Below, piece after piece: positions 6,602 through 15,957 of a stretch of 47,793 bases of DNA (position 1 is the first letter of the stretch; each line of letters opens with the position of its first letter). The notes under the pieces are model-generated. The model was not told the DNA's origin. It saw only the letters and a list, made by a program, of their open reading frames with translations, and searched no databases. The stretch comes from Bacillota bacterium. GTDB lineage: Bacteria > Bacillota > Clostridia > Christensenellales > UBA3700. The stretch is taken from contig JAEWXG010000006.1 of assembly GCA_023396095.1 (NCBI GenBank), positions 1-47,793 of the forward strand, in the 5' to 3' direction. The position numbers and the translations under genes are program-made.

Positions 6602-9236
6602 TTGATAATTCCTTTAACTCATCTAATATTTGTAATGCTTGTCTTGGTGATATACTATCCAAATCAAGTTGTTGCAATTTTTTTAATATTTCATTGTTTT
6701 CATTATCAATAGTTTCAAATATTGTTAACTGTTTTGAATTTTTCTTATTTATACTATTTACATTTGATAAAACTATTTGATTATTATCTCTATTTTTATT
6801 ATTTTGATCTATTATTTTAGCAATTGATTGAGCTCTTTTCGTTATTGCCTTAGGTACACCCGCAAGTTCAGCAACTTCAATACCAAAACTTTTACTTGCA
6901 CCACCTTTTTCAATTTTATGCAAGAAAATAATATCATCTCCAATCTCTTTAACAGAAATACAATAGTTCTTAACACCTTCCATTAATCCTTCTAATTCAG
7001 TTAATTCATGATAATGTGTGGAAAATAATGTTTTAGCTCTTAAATTGTTAATAATATATTCAACTGTTGACCAAGCAATTGATAGTCCATCTCTTGTTGA
7101 TGTTCCTCGGCCTATTTCATCTATAATTAAAAGTGACTTATTTGTTGCATTTAATAAAATTGTAGCTATTTCCATCATCTCAACCATAAAAGTACTCAAT
7201 CCCTTCGATAAATCATCAGAGGCACCTATTCTAGTAAAAATTCTATCAAAAACTGGAATTTCAGCTTTTTCCGCTGGAACAAAACACCCAATTTGAGCCA
7301 TTAAAACAATTAAAGCAACTTGTCTCATATATGTGCTTTTACCAGACATATTAGGTCCAGTTATAATCATTTCTAAATCAGTTGTTGAATTTAAAAATGT
7401 GTCATTTTTAATATAGTTATTAAATCCAATTATTTTTTCAATAACTGGATGTCTACCATTAATAATAATTAAGTCTGAATTTTCGTCTTTAATCTCCGGT
7501 TTACAATAATTGTTTTCTAATGAAACTTTTGCTAACGACAAAATACAATCAAGATATGAAATATATTCTATTGATTTTAAAATTAAAGTAATCTTTTCAC
7601 TAACTAGCAATGCTAGTTTATTAAAAATTTCCACTTCTCTAGCTATCACCTTTTCATCTGAAGTTAAAATATCAATTTCCTTTTTTGTAAGCTCCTCAGT
7701 AGTAAATCTTTCATTATTCACAGTTGTCTGTTTTCTTAAAAACTCTTCTCCCATTAAATTCGATTGACTTCTAGGAACTTCAATATAATACCCGAAAATT
7801 TTGTTATATGAAATTTTTAAAGTTTTAACTCCTGTTTTGGCTTTAACTTGTGCTTCATAGTTATTTAGCCAGGTAAACACTTCCGTCTTAATATTTCTTA
7901 ATGAATCTAATTCACAATCGTATCCTCTATTAATAAAGCCCCCATCTCTTGCAAGTAAAGGTGAATTATCAGAAATTGCTTTGATTATTTCATTTGAAAT
8001 ATCATCAAAAACCGTTATATTTTGATAAATTTCATTTAGATATATATCATCTGAAAATGACACTAGCATTTCTTTTAAAACTTTAAAATTTTTAATAGAT
8101 ATAGCTATTGTTAATAAATCTCTAGGCCCAGTTGCTCCAAAAGATAATCTTGTAACATATCTCTCTATATCTTTAATGTTAGATACTAATTGAGAAAATT
8201 CTTCTAATGCCATTCTATTATCATAAAAAAGTGATACTGCATTTAATCTCTTAAGAATTTCACTTTTATTTAATAGTGGCATTGCAATCCATTTTTTTAG
8301 CATTCTTGCACCAAATGCAGTATTTGTATAATTTAAAGTTTTAAATAATGATCCATTCACATTATTATCTTTTAATGTTTCAAACAATTCTAAATTTTTA
8401 ATTGTTGCATTATCTAAAACCATCTGCTTATTTTGATTAATGGTTTTAATATCTTTTAAATTCAACAAGTCTTTCATATGGTGTTCTTTTACATATTTAA
8501 CTAATGCCCCTGCAGCAGAAATGGCAAAATTTAAATTTTGTATTTCAAAACAAGACAAATCCTTTACTTTAAATTGATTAAGCAAAATTGAATAAGCGTA
8601 ATTATATTCAAAATTAACATCTAAATACTCATATGGATTAACTATAATCTGTGATTTAATTAATTGAGATTTTAATTCACCACTTTTAAACTCATTGTTA
8701 CAAATTATTTCTGATGGTCTAATAATAGATAGATAGTTATCTAAAAGTTTATAATCTTTTTTAAATTCAACACAATAAAACTCTCCTGTAGAATTATCCA
8801 TCCATGCTAGTCCAATATTATCACAATTTTTATAAATAGATAAGATGTAATTATTATCATTATCTTTTAAGATATTACTCTCAATTACAGTTCCCGGTGT
8901 AATTATTCTAACAATATCACGTTCAACAATGCCTTTTTGATCACCAGGTTTAGTTAATTGTTCGCAAATACCGACCTTAATATTGTGCTCAATCAATTTA
9001 TAGATATAATTATAAACAGCATGAAAAGGCACTCCACACATTGGCGCCTTCTCATCAAGCCCACAGTCCCTACCTGTTAAAGTTAAATTTAAAATGCTAG
9101 ATGCTAATTTTGCATCATCAAAGAACATTTCATAAAAATCACCTAACCGAAATAATATTAAAACATCAGGATATTTTTCCTTCAATAAAAGATAATGTTT
9201 CATCATAGGCGATATTTTATTTTTATCTATAATCAT
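6588..9236 (-). CDS. mutS: DNA mismatch recognition protein MutS
   Basis: 882 residues, full length. The mismatch-reading Phe-Tyr-Glu motif is present as GDFYEMF near residue 33. The ATPase end has Walker A GPNMSGKSTYM, STFMVEM, DEIGRGTSTRDG and THYHEL. The tail (about 800-882) carries the usual low-complexity stretch and a helical segment for tetramer and clamp contacts. The start at 9236 has AAGGTAG about seven bases upstream; ATGs at residues 11-12 are possible but have no site. It is in one train with miaB (10 bases upstream) and mutL. Confidence 0.96.
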   Translation of the reverse strand: MIIDKNKISPMMKHYLLLKEKYPDVLILFRLGDFYEMFFDDAKLASSILNLTLTGRDCGLDEKAPMCGVPFHAVYNYIYKLIEHNIKVGICEQLTKPGDQKGIVERDIVRIITPGTVIESNILKDNDNNYILSIYKNCDNIGLAWMDNSTGEFYCVEFKKDYKLLDNYLSIIRPSEIICNNEFKSGELKSQLIKSQIIVNPYEYLDVNFEYNYAYSILLNQFKVKDLSCFEIQNLNFAISAAGALVKYVKEHHMKDLLNLKDIKTINQNKQMVLDNATIKNLELFETLKDNNVNGSLFKTLNYTNTAFGARMLKKWIAMPLLNKSEILKRLNAVSLFYDNRMALEEFSQLVSNIKDIERYVTRLSFGATGPRDLLTIAISIKNFKVLKEMLVSFSDDIYLNEIYQNITVFDDISNEIIKAISDNSPLLARDGGFINRGYDCELDSLRNIKTEVFTWLNNYEAQVKAKTGVKTLKISYNKIFGYYIEVPRSQSNLMGEEFLRKQTTVNNERFTTEELTKKEIDILTSDEKVIAREVEIFNKLALLVSEKITLILKSIEYISYLDCILSLAKVSLENNYCKPEIKDENSDLIIINGRHPVIEKIIGFNNYIKNDTFLNSTTDLEMIITGPNMSGKSTYMRQVALIVLMAQIGCFVPAEKAEIPVFDRIFTRIGASDDLSKGLSTFMVEMMEIATILLNATNKSLLIIDEIGRGTSTRDGLSIAWSTVEYIINNLRAKTLFSTHYHELTELEGLMEGVKNYCISVKEIGDDIIFLHKIEKGGASKSFGIEVAELAGVPKAITKRAQSIAKIIDQNNKNRDNNQIVLSNVNSINKKNSKQLTIFETIDNENNEILKKLQQLDLDSISPRQALQILDELKELSNGKN

Positions 9237-9246
9237 AATTCTACCT

Positions 9247-10560
9247 TTATTTTATTATTGTTCCGTAAAGAGCGGTTCTTTTGTTATTATTAATTTTTAC
9301 CTTAACAAATTGTCCAATATATTCATCAGAATTATCTTTAACATGCACTAACATCCCGTTGTCAGCCCGTCCAGAAATAATATCATTGTTTTTTTCTTCA
9401 AATAAAACTTCAAAAACCGAACCTACATAACTATTTGCAATTTCATCAGAAATTTGATTTTGAACATCAATTAATGTTTGTATTCTTTTGGATTTAACTT
9501 CATCTGAAATCTGTTTCATCGTTGCAGCTTTTGTCCCAGATCTTGGCGAATATATAAAGGTAAAAGCACTTTGATATCTTACCTTTTTAACAACATCGAT
9601 TGTTTCATTAAAATCTTCATCTGTCTCATAAGGAAATCCTACCATAATATCTGTTGTTAAAGAACAATTTGGTATTTTTTCTCTAATCTTCTTTACAACA
9701 TCAAGATAATATTCTGTTGTGTAATGCCTATTCATATTTTTTAAAACTATATTTGACCCAGCTTGAATAGGTAAATGTATTAACTTAGATATTTTTTCAT
9801 TATTAGCAATTGTTTCTATTAATTCATCCGATAAGTCTTTTGGATGTGATGTCATAAATCTAATTCTAAATTTTCCATCTATATTAGCTATTTCTTGCAA
9901 AAGTTTAGGAAATGACTCGTTACTATTTAAATCATTACCATAGGAATTAACATTTTGTCCTAGTAGTGTAATTTCTTTATATCCATTTTTTATAAGTTGC
10001 TTACATTCATCTATTATATCTTGCATTTGTCTAGATCTTTCTCGACCTCTAACGTATGGAACAATACAATATGTGCAAAAATTATTACAGCCATACGCTA
10101 TATTAACCCAAGCATGTGGAGCTGATGTTCTATGGAACAATTCATTTTCAACAATTTCAGGTTTATCGTTATCATCAATATATATTTTTGACTTTTTGCT
10201 TTTAGAAATCTCTGGCACTAAATCTAATAACTTATCAATTGAAGATGTCCCCAAAATTATATCAATATAAGGATAAGTTTTCTTTAATTTTTCAGCAACA
10301 CCAGGCTGCTGCGTCATGCACCCTAATACAATGACCAATAAATTGGGATTGCTTTTCTTTAATTTTTTTATTGATCCTATTTTACCTTTTGCTTTATTCT
10401 CTGCATTTTCACGAATACAGCAAGTATTTAATATTATTGCATCAGCTTTTTCTATGTCGTCAACAGCTTGATAATTTAAATATTCAAAAATTCCAGCAAT
10501 TTTTTCCGATTCGTGCACATTCATTTGGCAACCAAATGTAACTATATGATAATTTTGCAT
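9247..10560 (-). CDS. miaB: tRNA-2-methylthio-N6-dimethylallyladenosine synthase
   Basis: 437 residues. Radical-SAM methylthiotransferase acting on the isopentenyl-A37 made by MiaA. The N-terminal UPF0004 domain supplies three cysteines (FGCQMN, NTCCIREN, LGCMTQ) for the auxiliary cluster. The radical-SAM core has CNNFCTYC followed by VPYVRGRERSR. A TRAM RNA-binding domain closes the protein (about 375-437). It starts 12 bases after the thiI stop with only a weak ribosome site, so it is probably translated in coupling with thiI. Confidence 0.96.
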   Translation of the reverse strand: MQNYHIVTFGCQMNVHESEKIAGIFEYLNYQAVDDIEKADAIILNTCCIRENAENKAKGKIGSIKKLKKSNPNLLVIVLGCMTQQPGVAEKLKKTYPYIDIILGTSSIDKLLDLVPEISKSKKSKIYIDDNDKPEIVENELFHRTSAPHAWVNIAYGCNNFCTYCIVPYVRGRERSRQMQDIIDECKQLIKNGYKEITLLGQNVNSYGNDLNSNESFPKLLQEIANIDGKFRIRFMTSHPKDLSDELIETIANNEKISKLIHLPIQAGSNIVLKNMNRHYTTEYYLDVVKKIREKIPNCSLTTDIMVGFPYETDEDFNETIDVVKKVRYQSAFTFIYSPRSGTKAATMKQISDEVKSKRIQTLIDVQNQISDEIANSYVGSVFEVLFEEKNNDIISGRADNGMLVHVKDNSDEYIGQFVKVKINNNKRTALYGTIIK

Positions 10561-10572
10561 AATTTCTATTTC

Positions 10573-11736
10573 TCAACCTATTTTTATTAATTCTAATGTT
10601 TGCATTATTTCTTGAATAAGCTCATCCTTATTTTGTATTTTATTCTCTTCTTCTCTCACCTTATATAATTTTGGTTTAATAACAGGATTTTTTGGCAAAA
10701 AAATTGTACAACAATCTTCATAATTTTGAATACTAATATCGTACGTATCAATCTTGTTTGCGATTTCAATTGTATCTAACTTATCAAAACTTATTAACGG
10801 TCTAAAAATTAGCATGTTTTCTGCACTATCCTGTGTTGAAGTAATACTTTCTAATGTTTGAGAAGCAACTTGCCCCAAACTTTCCCCAGTAATTAATGCA
10901 CCTGCGCCAATTTTTTCAGCTAATTGTTTTGCAATTTTAACCATAACACGTCTCATAATAGTAATTGTAAAGTCTTTATCGCAATATTTATGAATAGCTA
11001 ATTGCATCTTTGTAAATGGAACAATAAACAAATCTATTTTTCCTGTAAATTTTGATATCTTTGTTGCTAAATCTATTACTTTTTGTTTTGCATTATCAGA
11101 AGTATATGGCGGTGCAGCAAAATGAATTGCAGATATTCTCATTCCTCTTTTTGCCATTTGATAACCAGCAACAGGACTATCAATTCCACCCGACAGTAAT
11201 AAAAGCCCGTGTCCTGCAGTTCCTACAGGCAAGCCACCGTGGCATAAAATATTATTTTTGTATACATAAGTAAAACCATTTTCTCTAATATCAACAAAAA
11301 TTGTAAAATCAGGATTATGTAAATCTACATTCACACTGTCTCCTATTTTTTGCAATAAATACCCACCAATACTTTTTGCTATTTCAGCCGAAGAATTTAA
11401 AAATGTTTTATCTGCTCTTTTGCAAGTGACTCTAAATGAACCACTTTTTTCCATTAATGACAATGCAGCATCTTCTATTAATTTAATATCGTTTTTAACT
11501 TTTATTGCAACTGATAGTGAATGAAGACCAAAAATGCACTTTACATCATCAATAATTCGTAATTCATCTGCCTCATTATATTCTTCTATAAAATATCTAG
11601 CTTGCGCTTTTTTAAATTTACATTCATATTTATTTAGAACATCTTTAATATTTGCAATTAATGTATTTTCAAAAAATTTTTGATTGTTACCTTTTAACCA
11701 CAATTCACCATATCTTAATAAAATAACTTTTTCCAC
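10573..11736 (-). CDS. thiI: tRNA 4-thiouridine synthase / thiamine thiazole sulfur protein ThiI
   Basis: 387 residues from a GTG start at 11736. Order: N-terminal ferredoxin-like domain, THUMP domain (about 60-165), then a PP-loop ATPase with SGGIDSP at 182-188. There is no C-terminal rhodanese extension, which is normal for Firmicute ThiI. In those organisms sulfur is delivered directly by a partner cysteine desulfurase, and such a gene lies 222 bases upstream. The 222-base gap is AT-rich, with TATAAT-like stretches that could be a promoter. The upstream ribosome site (GAGCGAAAG) is weak. The stop is TGA. Confidence 0.95.
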   Translation of the reverse strand: MEKVILLRYGELWLKGNNQKFFENTLIANIKDVLNKYECKFKKAQARYFIEEYNEADELRIIDDVKCIFGLHSLSVAIKVKNDIKLIEDAALSLMEKSGSFRVTCKRADKTFLNSSAEIAKSIGGYLLQKIGDSVNVDLHNPDFTIFVDIRENGFTYVYKNNILCHGGLPVGTAGHGLLLLSGGIDSPVAGYQMAKRGMRISAIHFAAPPYTSDNAKQKVIDLATKISKFTGKIDLFIVPFTKMQLAIHKYCDKDFTITIMRRVMVKIAKQLAEKIGAGALITGESLGQVASQTLESITSTQDSAENMLIFRPLISFDKLDTIEIANKIDTYDISIQNYEDCCTIFLPKNPVIKPKLYKVREEENKIQNKDELIQEIMQTLELIKIG

Positions 11737-11958
11737 AATCTTTCGCTCTCATTTTTTTTATCTTATATATAATATATAATCTTTTTAATATTTTAAAAAC
11801 ATTAAAAGCGCAATTCTTCTTTTTTTTCATAATAAATCTTACTTTTTAATACTTTAAACTTATTTAAAAACAAGACACATAAAGAAGAAAGTATTTACTT
11901 CAATTTAATAGCAATCTATTTTAGGATCCATTTTAAATTAAAATAATAATTTATTTAT

Positions 11959-13101
11959 TTATCTTCGAAAGTAATTACCAAATAATAAAAATGCTTCTTT
12001 TAGTGCTTCGACAAATAAATTTATTTCATCAAAGGTATTATTATTTGAAAAACTTATTCGTATTATCCCATCTTGATATTCTTTAGAAATTGATAATGCG
12101 TCTGGAATTCTTAGTGTATGTTTATTTGAAGAACATGCAGAACCTGTTCCTATTAATATATCTTTTGTCTCTAAATGATGTAAAATAATTTCCCCTTTCA
12201 CCTTATTGTTAGTAAGCATAATAATATATGGAGAAAAATCATGACTCTTACTTATTATTTGAAAATCTTTACACTCTGACTGTATTTTATCTAATAAATA
12301 TTGCTTTAATTTAGCAACATGTAAGTAATTATCACTAAGTTTTTTACATTTTTCTTCCGCAACAGCAACAAATGACATAATATATGGTACATTTTCTGTT
12401 GCAGACCTTATGCCGTTTTCTTGTCCACCACCAAAAATAAAAGGTTTTATATTAACTCCCTTTCTGATATATAATGCACCAATGCCTTTTGGCCCACCTA
12501 TCTTATGTGCTGAAATAGTATATAAATCAACACCTAAATCAGTTAAATCAATGCTAATTTTTCCAAAAGCTTGAACTCCATCTGCATGAACTAGTGTATT
12601 AATATTCTTGTTTTTTACTTTTTTAGTAATTTCTTTAATATCATTTATAGCACCAGTTTCATTAGAAACATGTATTATAGAAACCAACTCTGTATCTTTA
12701 TCAATTAGTTCAACTAATTTATCAATATCTACAGCACCAGTTTTAAGCGTTGGCGCAAAAATGACATTGTGTCCTCTGTTTTTTAACTCAAGCGCAGAAT
12801 TGTATACTGCAGCATGCTCCATCCTTGAAACAATAACTGTAGATTGTTTTATTTTAACCGATGAAAATATAGCAATATTATCTGCCTCCGAACCAGAAGC
12901 AGTAAAAATAATTTCAGAGTTATCAGGTGCTTTTAAAAGTTTTTTTAACCTACTCTTAGCATTTTTTATATCATTTTTAATACTAACTGATTGCCCATAC
13001 AATGCAGAAGGATTATAGAATAAATCTGTAGCATATTTTTTAAATATATCAAAAAATTTTTCCTCAAATTTTGTTGTAGCCGCATTATCTAGGTATATCA
13101 T
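11959..13101 (-). CDS. Cysteine desulfurase, NifS/IscS family, likely ThiI partner
   Basis: 380 residues. PLP enzyme that strips sulfur from L-cysteine as a protein persulfide. Seen: YLDNAATT at the N-terminus, HVSNETGAINDI, the PLP-lysine block SAHKIGGPKGIGALY, and the catalytic Cys in GTGSACSS. Its place just before thiI is the NifZ-ThiI pairing of Firmicutes, so thiolation of tRNA U8 is its likely main role, although Fe-S assembly cannot be excluded. No scaffold gene (iscU/sufU) is next to it. It overlaps the preceding membrane-protein gene by 17 bases. Confidence 0.93.
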   Translation of the reverse strand: MIYLDNAATTKFEEKFFDIFKKYATDLFYNPSALYGQSVSIKNDIKNAKSRLKKLLKAPDNSEIIFTASGSEADNIAIFSSVKIKQSTVIVSRMEHAAVYNSALELKNRGHNVIFAPTLKTGAVDIDKLVELIDKDTELVSIIHVSNETGAINDIKEITKKVKNKNINTLVHADGVQAFGKISIDLTDLGVDLYTISAHKIGGPKGIGALYIRKGVNIKPFIFGGGQENGIRSATENVPYIMSFVAVAEEKCKKLSDNYLHVAKLKQYLLDKIQSECKDFQIISKSHDFSPYIIMLTNNKVKGEIILHHLETKDILIGTGSACSSNKHTLRIPDALSISKEYQDGIIRISFSNNNTFDEINLFVEALKEAFLLFGNYFRR

Positions 13102-13600
13102 TATTATATCCTCCCTCTAACTTATGAAAAAATTCATCATTGGGGCTAATATAAAATCTTCCAGTTTTTCCTAAAATGCCAAAAGATAATATTCTACGCT
13201 TTGAATGTTTATTAACATAAATACGATCATTTTTCTTAATAACCCGTTTTGCATCAAAAAAAGATTGATATGTTAATTTCCTTCTACAATTTGTAATCGT
13301 TGTATATAAAAGAGTTTTTGAAGTATATTCGTATCGAACAGAAACTCTTATACTGTTTGAATAAAGTTCAAAAACATATTCTAACGGTATCCTTGATGTA
13401 ATTTTAACCAAAATTACAGCTAGTATGATTGAAAAAAATGATCCTAAAGCATAAATTTTTTTCTGCGTCGCTATTACAACAATCAAGAAAATAATAAATA
13501 AAACATCGAATATGATAGACGACAAAAATACGATTTTTCTCAACAATTCCATGTGATCCAACTTGCAAATATCTTTAATATACTCTTTTCTTTTTTCCAT
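13085..13600 (-). CDS. Small membrane protein of unknown function
   Basis: 171 residues. There are two hydrophobic segments (about 22-45 and 50-70), then a soluble C-terminal part of about 100 residues rich in Arg, Lys and beta-type sequence. It shares one base with the mutS2 stop (TAATG) and overlaps the cysteine desulfurase by 17 bases, so it is translated as part of that operon. The two-helix-plus-beta layout recalls membrane proteins with a bacterial PH-like domain, but I see no diagnostic motif. Function unknown. Confidence 0.75.
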   Translation of the reverse strand: MEKRKEYIKDICKLDHMELLRKIVFLSSIIFDVLFIIFLIVVIATQKKIYALGSFFSIILAVILVKITSRIPLEYVFELYSNSIRVSVRYEYTSKTLLYTTITNCRRKLTYQSFFDAKRVIKKNDRIYVNKHSKRRILSFGILGKTGRFYISPNDEFFHKLEGGYNNDIPR

Positions 13601-15957
13601 TATTTTAATTCAACTATAGTAACGCCACTATCTCCTTCATTGTATTGCCCAAGTCTGAATGACTTAACGTTATATGATTCCTTTAAATATTTATGAACTG
13701 CGCTCTTTAGTGCCCCAGTCCCTTTGCCATGAATAATTTTAACATTATATACACCATGTGTTAAAGCACTTTCAATATATTGATCTAACTCATTTATTGC
13801 TTCTAATTGTGTTAATCCTAATAAATTTAATTGGTTATTAAAAACTTGATTGTTTATATCTCTAATTCTTTCAACAGGTTTTTTATAAATATTTAAATCA
13901 TTATTGTTTGTTTTTGTTTCAATTTTTTCTAAATCGCTCATTTTTACCCAAATAGAAACTTGTCCATTTTTAACTAAGCATTCTTTTCTATTTTGTGAAA
14001 TTTCTAAAGCTGTTGCAGTAACATTCATCGATTTAATTAAAACATGACATCCTACTTCTATATCACCTTGCGCTTTTGAAAAATCTCTTTTAATTTCGTT
14101 TGTGAAATCTAAGTGGCTTAATTTTTTATTCAATTTAAATATTTCAAAATTATTAGATTCATAATTTTCTTTTTGTTTATTTTTAATTGTCTCTACAATT
14201 TCTTGCGCCTCTTGAACATATGATGAAATAAGTTTTTTCTTTTCAATTTCTGCATTCTTATGTATTTCTTCCCATTTTTTATTAACTTCATCTATTTTCT
14301 TGTTTAACTCTTTTCTGTCGTTTAACATGGATTCTTTTATATCTTGAACAGCTCTCTTTTCATCTTCTAAGAGCCTGCTTTGTATTTCAGCATTTTGAAC
14401 AATTGACTTAAAATTTTTAAAGTCTTCATTCAAATATTGTTTTGCATTATAAATGATATCTTTATCTAGTCCATATTTTTCCGCAATATTAATTGCATTT
14501 GATGAGCCAACAACATCATAAATTAATCTATAATTAGGCATATATGTTTTTGGATCAAAATCCATCGCGGCAATTTGAATATTCTTATTTGTTAAAGCAA
14601 ACTCCTTTACTTCATGATAATGAGTTGTAACAACTAATGTTGAACCTTTTTTGTTAAACGCATTAATAATTGCTATTGCTAATGCTGAACCTTCACTTGG
14701 ATCTGTTCCCATAGCTAATTCATCTAATAAAACTAATGAATCTTTAGTCGCACTAATATAAATATCTCTAATTCTAGAAATATGAGATGAAAATGTAGAC
14801 AATGATTGCTCAATGCTTTGTTCATCTCCAATATCAGCAAAAATCTGATCTACAACTCTAATTTTGCTGCCTTCATCACATGGCAAATATAACCCAAGCA
14901 TTGCCATTAAAGTAAATAATCCAACAATTTTTAAACTAACTGTTTTTCCTCCGGTATTCGACCCTGTAATAATTAAGGTATTTTTATTTTTCGAAATTTT
15001 AATATTTATTGGAACAACTTTAGCTTTATCAATTAATGGATGTCTTGCCTTTACTAAATTAATTTCACTTTTTGTCAATATTGGTCTTGTAGCTTGAATT
15101 GATTTTGCAAATTTTGCTTTCGAAAAAATAATATCTAAATCAATTATATTTTCTGTTGTATAAAGTAATTGATCTGCTATCATCTTTATTTTTAATGTAA
15201 AATTTTTAAGAATCTGATATATTTCCTCTCTTTCTTCCGAAAAAGCTAAAGATAAATCATTATTTATTTCTAAAATTTCGAGTGGTTCAATATAAACTGT
15301 CGCTCCAGTTGATGACTGATCATGAACAATTCCTTTAATTTGTGATTTATATTCAGCTTTAACCGGAATGACATATCTATCCGATCTTATAGTATATAAA
15401 TTATCTTGCATATATTGTGAATATTCACCTTTAGTCATATAACTGATAATTTTTTGTCTTATTTTTTCATTTAACAATCTAATCTTTTTTCTAATTTCTT
15501 TTAATTTAACAGAAGCATTATCTGCAAGTTCAGTATCCGATAAAATACTTGCATCGATTCTTTTTTCTAACTCTAAATCAGTATATAGATTTTCTGTGTA
15601 CTGTTTTAAATAAATTATCTTTTCACTATTTATTTCATTAATTGAGCTTTTAATTAATCTTGATGTAGTTAAAACTCTTTTAACTTTATTTAAATCTGAG
15701 ATTGAAATAACTATATCTTTTTTAACATCACTAATAATGTTGTCTAAATTATCAAATGAAAAATTTAAGTCTTTTAGATTAACATATAAAGTTTCAATTG
15801 CCGCATCAATTTCATTAAACTTCTTTTCAATTATGTCTAAATGAGTATTAACATTATCTGTAAATATTTTTGATTTTGCACCTTGGGATATTGCGTAACA
15901 AGACAACATTTCTAAAACAGCATTTATATCTAACATTGAATATTGTAAAAAATCCAT
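13600..15957 (-). CDS. mutS2: MutS2 / RqcU, collided-ribosome rescue ATPase
   Basis: 785 residues, typical for MutS2. It lacks the mismatch-binding domain of MutS. The ATPase has Walker A GSNTGGKT (about residue 330) and DELAMGTDPSEGSA. A long coiled coil (about 515-620) and a C-terminal Smr domain with IHGKGTGAL follow. In Bacillus subtilis this protein senses collided ribosomes and feeds ribosome-quality control; the Smr part contacts or cuts RNA. Both termini overlap neighbours by one base (U32 gene upstream, membrane protein downstream). Confidence 0.94.
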   Translation of the reverse strand: MDFLQYSMLDINAVLEMLSCYAISQGAKSKIFTDNVNTHLDIIEKKFNEIDAAIETLYVNLKDLNFSFDNLDNIISDVKKDIVISISDLNKVKRVLTTSRLIKSSINEINSEKIIYLKQYTENLYTDLELEKRIDASILSDTELADNASVKLKEIRKKIRLLNEKIRQKIISYMTKGEYSQYMQDNLYTIRSDRYVIPVKAEYKSQIKGIVHDQSSTGATVYIEPLEILEINNDLSLAFSEEREEIYQILKNFTLKIKMIADQLLYTTENIIDLDIIFSKAKFAKSIQATRPILTKSEINLVKARHPLIDKAKVVPINIKISKNKNTLIITGSNTGGKTVSLKIVGLFTLMAMLGLYLPCDEGSKIRVVDQIFADIGDEQSIEQSLSTFSSHISRIRDIYISATKDSLVLLDELAMGTDPSEGSALAIAIINAFNKKGSTLVVTTHYHEVKEFALTNKNIQIAAMDFDPKTYMPNYRLIYDVVGSSNAINIAEKYGLDKDIIYNAKQYLNEDFKNFKSIVQNAEIQSRLLEDEKRAVQDIKESMLNDRKELNKKIDEVNKKWEEIHKNAEIEKKKLISSYVQEAQEIVETIKNKQKENYESNNFEIFKLNKKLSHLDFTNEIKRDFSKAQGDIEVGCHVLIKSMNVTATALEISQNRKECLVKNGQVSIWVKMSDLEKIETKTNNNDLNIYKKPVERIRDINNQVFNNQLNLLGLTQLEAINELDQYIESALTHGVYNVKIIHGKGTGALKSAVHKYLKESYNVKSFRLGQYNEGDSGVTIVELK

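Noticed and set aside
11737..11958. Small coding gene upstream of thiI
   Set aside because: A Lys-rich frame starting with an ATG near 11839 runs into thiI in another frame, but it has no ribosome site and looks like AT-rich noise.
12608..13018. 136-codon open frame on the plus strand
   Set aside because: It lies wholly inside the cysteine desulfurase gene on the other strand, has no ribosome site, and its composition is that of an antisense shadow.
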